In this document: one piece after another, positions 1 to 8,742 of the stretch
Numbering within the stretch: position 1 is the first letter of the stretch
How the letters are laid out: every line of letters starts with the position of its first letter
From: Clostridiales bacterium UBA4821
GTDB lineage: Bacteria; Bacillota; Clostridia; Acetivibrionales; UBA4821
Assembly (NCBI GenBank): GCA_002402315.1
Contig: DHFP01000270.1
Location: forward strand, 1 to 57,604
Direction of reading: 5' to 3'
Length of the DNA stretch: 57,604 nt
Position numbers and translations under genes: made by a program
The notes under the pieces: generated by a model
Seen by the model: the letters and a program-made list of their open reading frames with translations, nothing else
The model's database searches: none
What the model was told of the DNA's origin: nothing

Positions 1-1
1 A

Positions 2-358
2 AACATTCATGATTTTGCCGTGGAAGAAACAAGGGCTGCAGTTGCCTGGACTTACGTTCCTACATTATACTTGTCTGTAGCTTCACTACTTTTAACTATC
101 CTATTATTTTTGACATTCAAGCTAGATATGCTTGAATTATCAATGTCATTATCCATGTTAGTTTCAGTTGTATTCGGTTTAATAAAATTTGCTGTATCCA
201 TATGGATTCTTATTATTGCGTCAAAAACTTTGGGCGAAGCGCATAGATTTTCGGCATGGACAGGTTTTGGAACTATCATTTTAAGTGGGATACTCCTTGT
301 AATTCCTTTTATTTTTATAGCTAACGCCGCTAGTTTTCTGACAGCTGGGCTGCTATAA
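2..358 (+). CDS. YIP1-family membrane protein, C-terminal part (truncated by window edge)
   Basis: The reading frame is open from the first bases of the window to a TAA at 356-358, so the true start lies upstream; the GTG at 20 is only the first start-like codon. The visible 119 residues form three hydrophobic segments. They include the motif LGEAHRFSAW followed by a final membrane helix, which resembles the end of YIP1-domain proteins. That family is polytopic and of poorly known function in bacteria. The gene converges on tsaD and shares the 391-426 hairpin with it. The family call is moderate because only the C-terminus is seen. Confidence 0.6.
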   Translation, partial: NIHDFAVEETRAAVAWTYVPTLYLSVASLLLTILLFLTFKLDMLELSMSLSMLVSVVFGLIKFAVSIWILIIASKTLGEAHRFSAWTGFGTIILSGILLVIPFIFIANAASFLTAGLL

Positions 359-390
359 ACCATGGCTTAAAAACAGCTTGTTAAAAATAA

Positions 391-426
391 TGATTATAGG
401 GCAGTACATGTACTGCCCTATAATCA
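391..426. terminator. Bidirectional terminator between the YIP1-like gene and tsaD
   Basis: A perfect 36-bp palindrome with 18-bp arms and no unpaired centre lies between the convergent stops. On the minus strand it is followed by a T-rich run (TTATTTTT), which suits tsaD termination. On the plus strand the tail is weaker. Confidence 0.8.
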
Positions 427-438
427 TTAACTATTTTA

Positions 439-1458
439 TTATCTCAATCCCAGCTTGAGTCCTGGATCTGCATTTAAATCCAGATTGCTGACGTTCCCCT
501 CAAGGTAGTTATAATATGCAGCACAGCCAATCATAGCTGCATTATCGGTACATAATATGGGTGGAGGATAGCTTAATCTGATGCCTAGTTTGTTAGTGCC
601 AGCCTCTAACTGCTGTCTAAGGTATGAATTAGCTGCCACCCCTCCTGCAATCGCAAGCTTATCAACTTTTAGCTGCTCTACAGCCTTTATTGAATTCTCC
701 ATCAGGATATCTACAACGGCAGACTGGAAGCTTGCTGCTAAATCAGCAATATTAAATTCCTCTCCGGCCATCTTTAGCCTGTTCATGTAGTTTAATACAG
801 CAGTTTTCAGTCCACTGAAACTAAAATCAAGGCTGTCCTGAAACCTGACTCGTGGAAATACATATGCATTTTTATTGCCGTATTTAGCCATCTTATCTAT
901 CAGCGGGCCCCCTGGATAACCTAATCCAATTGCCCTTGCTATCTTGTCAAAAGCTTCACCTGCAGCATCATCCCTTGTCTTTCCTAATACCTCAAACCCA
1001 AGATATGATTTTACATAGATGAGCTCGGTATGACCTCCGGAAACAACCAAACAGACAAATGGAGGCTCCAGCCAATCATTGGTCAAGTAATTGGCTGCAA
1101 TATGACCCTCAATATGGTGAACCCCTACCAAAGGCTTATCTAATGCAAAAGCAATGCCTTTGGCAGTTGAGAGGCCCACTAGAAGAGCACCTACCAACCC
1201 TGGACCATATGTAGTCCCAACTATATCGATTTCATTGAATGTTATTCCTGCCTCATCTAAAGCCTGTTGGATAACCGGACTGATATTTTCAACGTGATGT
1301 CTGGAAGCAATCTCCGGCACCACTCCCCCATACTTCTTATGCAGGTCTATTTGTGATGAAATTATATTGGAAAGCACCTCCCTGCCGGCAGTCACCGCCG
1401 CAGAGGTTTCATCACAGCTTGTTTCTATAGCTAGACATATAACTCTCTTGTCCATCAT
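439..1458 (-). CDS. tsaD: tRNA N6-adenosine threonylcarbamoyltransferase TsaD
   Basis: Catalyses transfer of the threonylcarbamoyl group to A37 of ANN-decoding tRNAs, with TsaB and TsaE as partners in bacteria. The protein begins with the family signature CLAIETSCDETSAAV. It carries the metal-binding pair of histidines in HHIEGHIAANY (about residues 107-117) and the SGGHTELIYV and SFSGLKTAVLNY blocks. About 339 residues is the usual family length. I chose the ATG at 1458 because TGGAGA sits about 8 nt upstream of it; the longer frame begins with a TTG without a better site. It lies 29 nt downstream of the site-2 protease stop and is probably co-transcribed with it. Confidence 0.95.
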   Translation of the reverse strand: MMDKRVICLAIETSCDETSAAVTAGREVLSNIISSQIDLHKKYGGVVPEIASRHHVENISPVIQQALDEAGITFNEIDIVGTTYGPGLVGALLVGLSTAKGIAFALDKPLVGVHHIEGHIAANYLTNDWLEPPFVCLVVSGGHTELIYVKSYLGFEVLGKTRDDAAGEAFDKIARAIGLGYPGGPLIDKMAKYGNKNAYVFPRVRFQDSLDFSFSGLKTAVLNYMNRLKMAGEEFNIADLAASFQSAVVDILMENSIKAVEQLKVDKLAIAGGVAANSYLRQQLEAGTNKLGIRLSYPPPILCTDNAAMIGCAAYYNYLEGNVSNLDLNADPGLKLGLR

Positions 1459-1487
1459 AATCAATTTCTCCATAATCAATAAAAATA

Positions 1488-2126
1488 TTAAGATAATCCA
1501 AACAATCTTAGAATCATTTTAGTTATTTGATCAGCCGGTTCAAAAACAATATATCTCAATGTTTTCGTAAAATATGCTAAAAATAGTATGAAAAGCATAC
1601 CATAAAGCTGTAAAGACATATACTTGTATGCCTGCTCACGGGGGAGCATACTGGCAACAACATGAGATCCATCCAACGGTGGTAAAGGAAGCAGGTTAAA
1701 GAAAAAAAGTATTAGGTTTATATTTATGGCGTTAACCAGAATGCCCACAATTATTTGTCCAGTATGGTCAGAAACAAGGCCAAACACATTTAAGTGGTAG
1801 AGAATAAATATAGTAAATCCGAACGTTAATGCTAAAATAAAATTAGTCAGAGGCCCTGCCAGTGACACTATTATATCGTCCCTTCTGGGGTTTTTAAAAT
1901 TTCTTGGATCTATCTGAACAGGCTTTGCCCAACCAAATCCGGCAATAAGCAAGGTAATAAAACCAAATATATCAATATGAGGCCAAGGCTCTATGGTAAG
2001 CCTTCCCTGCTGTCTTGGAGTAGGATCTCCAAGCTTATCTGCCGCTAAAGCATGAGCAAATTCATGTAAGGCAAATCCAATGACAAAGCCAGGCACTAAC
2101 AATAATGTTTCTTCTAGACTTCTCAT
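1488..2126 (-). CDS. Site-2 protease (M50) family membrane metalloprotease
   Basis: A 212-residue intramembrane zinc protease candidate. HEFAH at residues 21-25 gives the two zinc histidines and the catalytic glutamate, and PLPPLDGSHV near residue 150 supplies the third ligand, an aspartate. Four to six hydrophobic segments alternate with short loops. The compact form without a PDZ domain matches the YwhC-like branch of M50B. Family members cleave membrane-bound substrates; the substrate here is unknown. The start has a good site, AAGGAG, 8 nt upstream. It is followed closely by tsaD. Confidence 0.85.
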   Translation of the reverse strand: MRSLEETLLLVPGFVIGFALHEFAHALAADKLGDPTPRQQGRLTIEPWPHIDIFGFITLLIAGFGWAKPVQIDPRNFKNPRRDDIIVSLAGPLTNFILALTFGFTIFILYHLNVFGLVSDHTGQIIVGILVNAININLILFFFNLLPLPPLDGSHVVASMLPREQAYKYMSLQLYGMLFILFLAYFTKTLRYIVFEPADQITKMILRLFGLS

Positions 2127-2482
2127 TATCTAACTCCTTCTTTTGCAGTAGTAATTATATCCGAATCTTTGTAAAAATTGTGTTTTATTTCTATTGCATA
2201 GTATATTATAACACAACAACAGGATTTATTACCGGCTTAACAAACAAAAATCAATCTATTCTTTATACAAATGATTGAAAAAATATTTTGTATTATATAA
2301 AATATTTGATATAATATAAGTAATTAAAGTAGATAACAAGCTCCCTTTTTACCTCATTAATCATATACATTAAATATAGTACCTGTAAATACCTAATTAA
2401 TTTTTTAAACTATTCTCTTCTTTGAGCACATGGATAGTCAACGGATAATAAGTATTGAATAAAATTGTAAGGAGAGATTTTT

Positions 2483-2683
2483 ATGAATCAAGGTAAACTG
2501 AAAACCATTCTTGTATTAATTGCCCTGTTAGTCCTAGCCATAGTTATTATTAAACTTCTATTTAACTTTATTGTACAAGTGATTCAAATAGCTATTACGT
2601 TAGCAATAATCGCAGGAGTTGTCTATCTTGCTTATATACTTCTCAAAAAATACAATAGTTCTTCTCGTAGAAATTTAAAATAA
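2483..2683 (+). CDS. Small two-helix membrane protein
   Basis: A 66-residue protein with two hydrophobic helices (about residues 7-31 and 33-55) and a basic, serine-rich tail. AAGGAGAG precedes the ATG at a good distance, and a strong intrinsic terminator follows immediately, so this is a real monocistronic gene. I do not recognise a family. It stands alone on the plus strand between two minus-strand transcription units, with about 350 bp of AT-rich DNA upstream in which I see no convincing promoter. Confidence 0.75.
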   Translation: MNQGKLKTILVLIALLVLAIVIIKLLFNFIVQVIQIAITLAIIAGVVYLAYILLKKYNSSSRRNLK

Positions 2684-2715
2684 GTCAAGGAGTTTCAACT
2701 CCTTGACTTATTTTT
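2677..2715 (+). terminator. Intrinsic terminator of the small membrane protein gene
   Basis: A 17-bp stem (2677-2693 with 2698-2714) with a 4-nt loop begins at the stop codon and runs into a T5 tract. Confidence 0.9.
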
Positions 2716-2852
2716 ACTAGTCTCTTGGCTTCATTGTAGGGAATAAAAGTACATCTCTTATTCTAGCATTTCGTTATTTTCATTTACGTTATCTATATGT
2801 AAACCTCCTTATTGTTTGTCGAAAAACCTAAAGCCTTTTTATTATACAAAAT

Positions 2853-2885
2853 GAACAGTTTACTGAATGGTCAGTAAACTTGTTC
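2853..2885 (-). terminator. Intrinsic terminator of greA
   Basis: A 10-bp perfect stem (2857-2866 with 2871-2880), extended by GAAC/GTTC, lies just beyond the greA stop. On the minus strand it is followed by CATTTTG. Confidence 0.75.
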
Positions 2886-2904
2886 TATAGAAATATTAAT
2901 ATAT

Positions 2905-3381
2905 TTATTTATGGATTTCAACAACCTTGAGATTAATAATCCCATCGGGAACAGTTACTTTAATTTCACTTCCTACTGCTTTACCTACTAAAGCACTGCC
3001 GACCGGAGACTCATTGGATATCTTATAGCTGTTTGGATCGGCCTCTGCAGATCCAACTATTGTATACTCAACTTCTTCATTATCATCCATGTCAAGAACT
3101 TTTACCTTAGCACCCAAACTGACCACATCCGTATTGATTTCATCTTCATCAATAACCTTTGCATGTCTGAGCATGTTTTCGATATGTGCAATCCTTGCTT
3201 CGACGTAAGCCTGATCATTCTTTGCTTCATCATACTCGGCATTCTCCGAAATGTCTCCAAACGAAAGCGCCGATTTTATTCTCTCTGCTATTTCTCTTCG
3301 TTTTACGCTTTTTAAATTCTCCAGTTCATCTTCCAGCTTTTTTAAACCTTCATAGGTTAATATAACTTCCTTTCCAACCAT
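2905..3381 (-). CDS. greA: Transcription elongation factor GreA
   Basis: Rescues backtracked RNA polymerase by stimulating transcript cleavage through the secondary channel. The N-terminal coiled coil holds the acidic tip motif GDISENAEYDEAKNDQ, and the C-terminal FKBP-like domain contains NESPVGSALVGKAVG. The 158-residue length is typical. The frame is open 18 codons further upstream, but the ATG at 3381 is preceded by AAGGAG at about 9 nt and gives the normal N-terminus MVGKEVILTYEGLKKLE. A consensus promoter lies about 100 nt upstream and a terminator just downstream, so it appears monocistronic. Confidence 0.96.
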   Translation of the reverse strand: MVGKEVILTYEGLKKLEDELENLKSVKRREIAERIKSALSFGDISENAEYDEAKNDQAYVEARIAHIENMLRHAKVIDEDEINTDVVSLGAKVKVLDMDDNEEVEYTIVGSAEADPNSYKISNESPVGSALVGKAVGSEIKVTVPDGIINLKVVEIHK

Positions 3382-3484
3382 CCTATGACTCTCCTTTTGA
3401 AATAGTATCATTCTGAAAATATAAATGCACTGCAATCATCTTTAGACAGCACCTTATAGTGCAAATTACCCCTTAATTCACTTC

Positions 3485-3513
3485 ATTATAGAATACAATA
3501 AAAATATTGTCAA
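3485..3513 (-). promoter_or_regulatory. Sigma-A promoter of greA
   Basis: On the minus strand TTGACA (3508-3513) and TATAAT (3485-3490) are separated by exactly 17 nt, a full consensus match. The predicted 5' leader is about 97 nt. Confidence 0.88.
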
Positions 3514-3540
3514 GAATTTAGATATTTTAGATATTAAACC

Positions 3541-4560
3541 TTAAATTATATTCTTACGTCTATATTCTTTTGCTATGATATCAAACTCCGACATATTTAT
3601 ATTTCCGTTCCTTCCAATAAAACCTGCTATTCTATAACCCAATCCTTTAAGTTCATTAATATAATTGGATTGCAGCCGGTCTAGATCAAAACTATCATCT
3701 GTATCTTCCCCCTTTAGACCCAGAATTGCCTCACAAAAGCTTAAGCGCTTAGACCATGGATGACACTTAATTGATGTTTTATTATTATGCATATTCAGGT
3801 CATTAATTATAATCCCGCTGAAATTCTTTTTAAGAACTTCACAACCATAATTAATTATTACTGAATTGTCAGGAATCCTGCAAGAATTAACAAACTTGGA
3901 GTCTTTACTGAAGTTTATTATAACATTACATTCTTTAAGCAGATCCGTATTGGTACTGCTAAGTCTAACCACCAGTCCTGTGTCCTGGTAAATATTTTCT
4001 ACCATTTTTGATAGATTACTATGCTCTAAAGAAAGTATGCTTAAAAACCTGATTCCTTCTGATAATCTCGTTATTATTGAAATTATTCCTGCATTTATAC
4101 CATCAACAATTAGTCCTACCCTGAGGTGAGTTATACTGACTTTCAACAGTTTACAGATAGTTTTAAAGATTTCTTCAATATATAAAATAAATAGTTTATC
4201 TCCATTAAATATCTTGAATGCCTCTTTTGAATTAAAATAACCAGTTATTACTTCACTCTCATTAAGTACATCATCTAATAGAACTCTATCAACTTTTAGT
4301 TCCTGTAAAAGCAAATCAATCTGCTCACACCATTTCAATACTTTATCATGATCAGCCAGACTTAATGCTTCTGCCACTGTGGGAAACTGGATTTCATATA
4401 CATCACAATTCATTTCACTGAATATTATATAATGCCAGTAAGGTAACATTCTTTCTAAAAAAAGCTTTCTAAGCCTGGCAGGAATAAATCTATGTAAACT
4501 TCCCTTTAATAATATTTCTTTTAATCCTGATGGGCAATAAATAACAGCTATAGTCTTCAC
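3541..4560 (-). CDS. Unknown 339-aa cytoplasmic protein
   Basis: I do not recognise this protein. It has no signal peptide or membrane segment. The first half is mixed helix and strand; a block near residues 150-175 (VGLIVDGINAGIISI) followed by SILSLEH and VVRLSS suggests a Rossmann-like alternation, and VIINFSKDSK repeats that flavour. It lacks a canonical GxGxxG. The start is a GTG with AGGT upstream. It is divergent from the bactofilin gene across a long palindromic repeat. A nucleotide- or dinucleotide-binding role is only a guess from the alternation of strands and helices. Confidence 0.7.
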   Translation of the reverse strand: MKTIAVIYCPSGLKEILLKGSLHRFIPARLRKLFLERMLPYWHYIIFSEMNCDVYEIQFPTVAEALSLADHDKVLKWCEQIDLLLQELKVDRVLLDDVLNESEVITGYFNSKEAFKIFNGDKLFILYIEEIFKTICKLLKVSITHLRVGLIVDGINAGIISIITRLSEGIRFLSILSLEHSNLSKMVENIYQDTGLVVRLSSTNTDLLKECNVIINFSKDSKFVNSCRIPDNSVIINYGCEVLKKNFSGIIINDLNMHNNKTSIKCHPWSKRLSFCEAILGLKGEDTDDSFDLDRLQSNYINELKGLGYRIAGFIGRNGNINMSEFDIIAKEYRRKNII

Positions 4561-4643
4561 ATTTAACCTGCCTATTATGTGTTTCTATGTATATATATTT
4601 ATATTTATAATAATTATTCCTGTTAAACAAAGTAATTTAAAAA

Positions 4644-4719
4644 GGCAAGTGGGGGCAAGTGGGGACGGTTCTTGACTTGCTAGTTCTGGCTAGCAAGTCA
4701 AGAACCGTCCCCACTTGCC
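4644..4719. repeat. REP-like palindrome containing GGGGACGGTTCT
   Basis: A perfect 30-bp inverted repeat (4654-4683 with 4690-4719) encloses a 6-nt loop. The outer 10-mer GGCAAGTGGG is duplicated in tandem at 4644-4653 and 4654-4663. The 12-mer GGGGACGGTTCT recurs at the right edge of the window. I recall such palindromes as dispersed in Firmicutes, sometimes near REP-associated tyrosine transposases; none is encoded here. Confidence 0.85.
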
Positions 4720-4804
4720 TTAAATCTTTTGAAAATTAGTCTGGACATCAAGTAAAATCATTGATATTATATTAATGAATGTATTGTGCAGTAGGAGGTT
4801 AATA

Positions 4805-5269
4805 ATGTTTCAAAGGAATTTGAATTCAGGTACTTCTAATTTTAATACTCTGGTAGGAAGCGGCGCCACCTTGGACGGAGACTTTAATGCTGATGGTAAG
4901 GTAAGGATTGATGGGAAAATAAAAGGCCATGTCAGAATAAACGGTGATTTAATCATAGGTGAAACTGCATTAATTCTTGGTAATATATCAGCCGGCAATG
5001 TTGACCTGGCAGGTACTGTTGAAGGTAATATGTACTGCAAAGGCCAGCTTAAACTTGCCACGACGGCAAAACTTACCGGCGATATCCAGGTAAAAGGACT
5101 CTCTATTGAAGAGGGCGCACAGTTTCAAGGTATATGCAGCATGTCCAATCTTGAAAAGGTTTGTAAGGTTAGCAGTACACTTCCGGTGGACTCAGACGAA
5201 ACTGCCAACCGTTTGAAAAAGAAACCTATTATTAGTAGACCTCAATTTAAAGACTCAACTAACTTGTAG
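4805..5269 (+). CDS. Bactofilin (polymer-forming cytoskeletal protein)
   Basis: A 154-residue protein whose central region (about residues 15-115) is the repetitive right-handed beta-helix of bactofilins: short G-rich rungs such as GDFNADGKVRIDGKIKGHVR and VDLAGTVEGNMYCKG. The flanking tails are short and disordered. Bactofilins polymerise without nucleotide and scaffold envelope or shape functions. The ATG at 4805 has AGGAGG about 7 nt upstream; the frame is open ten codons further but without a comparable site. It is divergent from the unknown 339-aa gene. Confidence 0.92.
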   Translation: MFQRNLNSGTSNFNTLVGSGATLDGDFNADGKVRIDGKIKGHVRINGDLIIGETALILGNISAGNVDLAGTVEGNMYCKGQLKLATTAKLTGDIQVKGLSIEEGAQFQGICSMSNLEKVCKVSSTLPVDSDETANRLKKKPIISRPQFKDSTNL

Positions 5270-5287
5270 TTTAAATTTTTCCAGACC

Positions 5288-5338
5288 ATTAAACCCCTCG
5301 AATTATCCGGTGGGTTAATTGTTTCTTGTTTTTTTTAA
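5288..5338 (+). terminator. Probable terminator of the bactofilin gene
   Basis: An imperfect stem (ATTAAACCC at 5288-5296 with GGGTTAAT at 5312-5319) is followed by a long T-rich run ending near 5336. The stem is weak but the position after the stop is right. Confidence 0.5.
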
Positions 5339-5422
5339 TAAAATATACTGCAGAATCTCTCTTTCAATATTTGTTGAATTTTGTCTTATTTTGTCGTAAA
5401 ATAACTTTGTTTGTCGATTTGC

Positions 5423-5451
5423 TTGCGGCTACGGCTCTAGTTAGATATAAT
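5423..5451 (+). promoter_or_regulatory. Putative promoter of the chemoreceptor gene; 5270-5823 gap
   Basis: TTGCGG (5423-5428), a 17-nt spacer and TATAAT (5446-5451) form a plausible sigma-A promoter. It would leave an untranslated leader of about 365 nt before the GTG start. I see no recognisable riboswitch core and no coding frame in the rest of this 550-bp gap. There is a second strong ribosome-site-like AGGAGGTGA at about 5752-5760 that does not lead a usable frame. Confidence 0.5.
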
Positions 5452-5823
5452 GCATACTGTAATAATATGAATAATGTTAATTGAGTAGTATCGATCAAGT
5501 AATCTTATCCATGAAAACTATATTTTCTTTAGATGTTACACATAATTGCACCTATTCTAGTAATATTTATCCAATTTAAATTATTCTCTATTGTTTAGGA
5601 TTACATTAAACTTGGACAAGCTGCTGCCTTTTCGGTAGTATACCTTTGGCTGCAAATTATTAAATCGACTTATTGTACGTTAAGACTATTCTATAACCTT
5701 ACAAATAATTGAAGTGTCGTTCTCCAAATTGTATAACTTTAAAAACACAACAGGAGGTGACAGTGGCATATTAAAATTTATTCTTTCAAAGAAGAAACTT
5801 AAATTTATGGGGGGTATTAGAAA

Positions 5824-7578
5824 GTGAAATTGAAAATCAGTACCAAAATTATTAGCTTGATCATTTTGGCAATTCTGGTGACAGCTCTTGTTGGAATCAT
5901 AGGAATAAGGCAGCTGGGATTGGTTAATGATGAAATTAAAGACATTGATGTAGCTTACATGCCGACAACGGAAGCTCTTTCAGAAATCGAGTACAATGTA
6001 CTTCAACAGGAATTGGTTCTCGAAAAAATCGCAATGAGCAATACTGAGTATGTATCCGTACAAGGTGAAAAAAAAGCCGAGCTAATAAAGCTCTTTAGAG
6101 AAGAAGGAAAGCAGATTGACGAAGAAATAATCACACTTGATAATGCGATTAAAAAGGAAATATCCACAATAACCATAGCAGAGGACAAGAAGAAATTCCA
6201 AGAATTTGAAAAAGCCTTGGAAGAAATAGATGTGGAATACAAGAATTACGAAAAAGAAGTGGAAACCTTGTTTGAAGGTCATGAAACCGTTGCAGGAACA
6301 GAGGTTGAAAGGGTTGTCAACGAAGCAGATAAGATTGGCAAGGAAATTGAAGACCTTGTCGTGCTTGTGGAAAAAGCTATGGAAGAAGCAGTTACGACTG
6401 CTGAAAAGCTTGAAGGTGAAGCAGTATGGATGGTTACAGCTACAACTTCTATTGCCGGTCTTATTCTTTTGGTATTAGGCAGTCTGATAAGCTATGGAAT
6501 AATCCGTGCCCTTGCAAAAATCATTCGCGTGCTTAAAGAAATGGCCCAGGGCAGGGGAGACCTTACTCAAAGGATAGACATTAACTCAGGCGATGAAATC
6601 GAAGAAATGGCAATGTGGTTCAACCAGTTCATCGGTAAACTCCGGGAAATAGTTTCAGATGTAAAACAAGCCTCTCAAGTGGTGTTAAGCTCAACACAGC
6701 AGCTTTCGGGTGCGGTTGAAGAATCCAATGCCGCAATGTCCAGCATATCTAATACAGTTACTGAAATAGCTACAAGTATGCAGGAAAATGCATCTGCCGT
6801 TGAAGAGACTTCCGCTTCTGTTGAAGAGGTTGCAGGAAGTGCTGAATCGGTGGCGCGTACCAGCCAGCAGACAGTGGAAGATACCATAAATGCTCAGAAG
6901 AATGCTGAAAAGGGCAGTGAAGCAGTAAAAGAAATAATGGCTTCTATCAATGATGTATCCAAGTCTTCTGTTGAGGTTGGCAAAACCATATCTGAGCTTG
7001 AGTCATCTTCTAATGAAATAGGTAATATATTGGATATTATCTCCGGCATAGCCGCCCAAACCAATTTGCTGGCTTTGAACGCAGCAATTGAGGCAGCGAG
7101 AGCCGGGGAGCACGGAAGAGGTTTTGCAGTTGTAGCTGAAGAAATAAGGAAGCTCGCTGAACAAAGCAGCACCTCTGCAAAAGAAATATCGACACTTGTA
7201 AATGGAATCCAGCAAAAAACCACTCAGGTTGTTAATACGGTCGGAAGCCAGGAAAAGAAAATCAATCTCTCTGTCGATAAGGCTAAACTAATAGACGTAA
7301 GCATTAGAGAAATTCTCCAGTCAGTTAATAATGTTGTTTTCAAAATAAACGACATAGCATCTTCATCAGAAGAGCAGGCTGCAGCGACAGAACAAATGAC
7401 AAAATCAATGGACAGCGTGTCCACAGCTACTGACCAAGCAGCTAGAAATGCTTCGGAAATCGGCAGTTCAGTACAAGAGCAGGTCAGCACATTAGAAGAA
7501 ATCGGTGCAACCACTGAAGAAATTGCAGCTATGGCAAAAATGCTTGATGAAAAAGTTAATCAGTTTAAAATAGAATAA
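5824..7578 (+). CDS. Methyl-accepting chemotaxis protein
   Basis: A 584-residue membrane chemoreceptor. TM1 spans about residues 7-29. A helical periplasmic-side sensor of the four-helix-bundle type covers about 30-200. TM2 lies at about 203-226, then HAMP (about 227-280) and a long signalling coiled coil. The conserved tip, with NLLALNAAIEAARAGEHGRG, lies near residues 413-432 and contacts CheA/CheW. The GTG start is preceded by GGGGGG. There is no C-terminal tethering pentapeptide of the enteric type. It is transcribed alone on the plus strand, away from the che genes, and would feed the CheA encoded in this window. The ligand is unknown. Confidence 0.93.
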   Translation: MKLKISTKIISLIILAILVTALVGIIGIRQLGLVNDEIKDIDVAYMPTTEALSEIEYNVLQQELVLEKIAMSNTEYVSVQGEKKAELIKLFREEGKQIDEEIITLDNAIKKEISTITIAEDKKKFQEFEKALEEIDVEYKNYEKEVETLFEGHETVAGTEVERVVNEADKIGKEIEDLVVLVEKAMEEAVTTAEKLEGEAVWMVTATTSIAGLILLVLGSLISYGIIRALAKIIRVLKEMAQGRGDLTQRIDINSGDEIEEMAMWFNQFIGKLREIVSDVKQASQVVLSSTQQLSGAVEESNAAMSSISNTVTEIATSMQENASAVEETSASVEEVAGSAESVARTSQQTVEDTINAQKNAEKGSEAVKEIMASINDVSKSSVEVGKTISELESSSNEIGNILDIISGIAAQTNLLALNAAIEAARAGEHGRGFAVVAEEIRKLAEQSSTSAKEISTLVNGIQQKTTQVVNTVGSQEKKINLSVDKAKLIDVSIREILQSVNNVVFKINDIASSSEEQAAATEQMTKSMDSVSTATDQAARNASEIGSSVQEQVSTLEEIGATTEEIAAMAKMLDEKVNQFKIE

Positions 7579-7587
7579 ATATTTCTT

Positions 7588-7619
7588 AAATAGGCGTTGC
7601 TTATAAGCAACGCCTATTT
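7588..7619. terminator. Bidirectional terminator between the chemoreceptor gene and gpr
   Basis: A perfect 32-bp palindrome with 16-bp arms lies between the convergent stops and is flanked by AAA on one side and a T6 run on the other. Confidence 0.9.
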
Positions 7620-7620
7620 T

Positions 7621-8592
7621 TTAATGGAAATACTTCTCAGCATTCTCCATCGTATCATATACAGCTATGTTTATACCGTTTGAAACCACCTCAGAAACAT
7701 TTGAAATTATAGAATCAATTTCTTTGGGCGTAACCACTAAATCACCAACATAAGGCGATAGCACCTCCCTTATTAAGGCACTCTTTTCCTCTCCGCTCAT
7801 CCTTTGTAACATCTTATAGAATTCGGTTCCTGCATCAGCTTGCTTTATCATAGTATCAATCATTAGATCCAGAGTATCATTCGCCATGGTTGATGCATCA
7901 ACAACTGTCGGAACCCCTATTGCTATAACTGGAACCCCAAGAGTTATCTGATTCAACCCCATTCGTTTATTTCCTACTCCTGAACCTGGACTTATTCCGG
8001 TATCGGCTACCTGTATGGTTGTACTAATCCTATCCATCCTTCTGGATGCCAAAGCATCAATTGCTATCACAACATCCGGCTTAACCTTTTCCACTACCCC
8101 TTTTATTATTTCTCCTGTCTCAATACCTGTTATACCTAGAACCCCCGGTGAAAGCGAGCATACTGCCCTTACTCCTTTCTCTATGTATTCCGGAGCATAT
8201 TCTATCAGGTGTCTTGTAACTGCTATACGTGATACTACTTTAGGTCCAAGAGCATCCGGGGTTACATTCCAGTTGCCCAAACCTACTACTAGAACTGTCG
8301 CTTCGTGGGTAAGTTTAGCTACAGAACGTATTTCATTTGCCAGGGAAACTGAAGTTCTATCATTTAAGTCCTTTAAGTTCTCGTTTAAATCTGGTATCTC
8401 AAGTGTTATATAATTACCAATCGGCTTGCCCATAGCCTCTGATCCTTCAAGAGTAGTTATCTTTACTCTTGTAATATTAATATCAGGTAAACTCTGAGTA
8501 TCAGCTTCAACTCCTGGAACTTCGGCTGCATTACTTTGTTTGTACAGTTCCCTGCTCTCAAGTGCTAAATCTGTTCTTATGCCTTTAGGCAT
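7621..8592 (-). CDS. gpr: Germination protease GPR
   Basis: Peptidase family A25 enzyme that degrades small acid-soluble DNA-binding proteins during spore germination. It is made as a zymogen in the forespore and autoprocessed at the N-terminus. The 323-residue sequence begins with the family-typical IRTDLALESRELY propeptide region. It contains VVGLGNWNVTPDALGPKV and the block VIAIDALASRRMDRISTTIQ (about residues 175-195), both diagnostic of GPR. AGGAGGG lies upstream of the ATG. In many Bacilli gpr lies near holA with rpsT between; here holA is directly upstream and neither rpsT nor spoIIP is present. Confidence 0.94.
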   Translation of the reverse strand: MPKGIRTDLALESRELYKQSNAAEVPGVEADTQSLPDINITRVKITTLEGSEAMGKPIGNYITLEIPDLNENLKDLNDRTSVSLANEIRSVAKLTHEATVLVVGLGNWNVTPDALGPKVVSRIAVTRHLIEYAPEYIEKGVRAVCSLSPGVLGITGIETGEIIKGVVEKVKPDVVIAIDALASRRMDRISTTIQVADTGISPGSGVGNKRMGLNQITLGVPVIAIGVPTVVDASTMANDTLDLMIDTMIKQADAGTEFYKMLQRMSGEEKSALIREVLSPYVGDLVVTPKEIDSIISNVSEVVSNGINIAVYDTMENAEKYFH

Positions 8593-8669
8593 ATTCTGTT
8601 CCCTCCTTTATTAAAATAGTCTCCAATTATTATTTCTACAGCATACGCAAATTATTAATAAAAATAATT

Positions 8670-8715
8670 TTACCCTTATTCATGTCCAATCTTTAGAACT
8701 TTGAAATAAGGGTAA
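8670..8715 (-). terminator. Intrinsic terminator of holA
   Basis: An 11-bp stem (8670-8680 with 8705-8715) lies downstream of the holA stop. The minus-strand tail reads AATTATTTTTATT. Confidence 0.7.
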
Positions 8716-8742
8716 TTATACTTTGGTAAATTATGCTATTTA

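Noticed and set aside
5452..5823. c-di-GMP-I (GEMM) riboswitch upstream of the chemoreceptor
   Set aside because: The invariant core segments of that class, such as GGCAAACC and GCAAAGCC, are not present.
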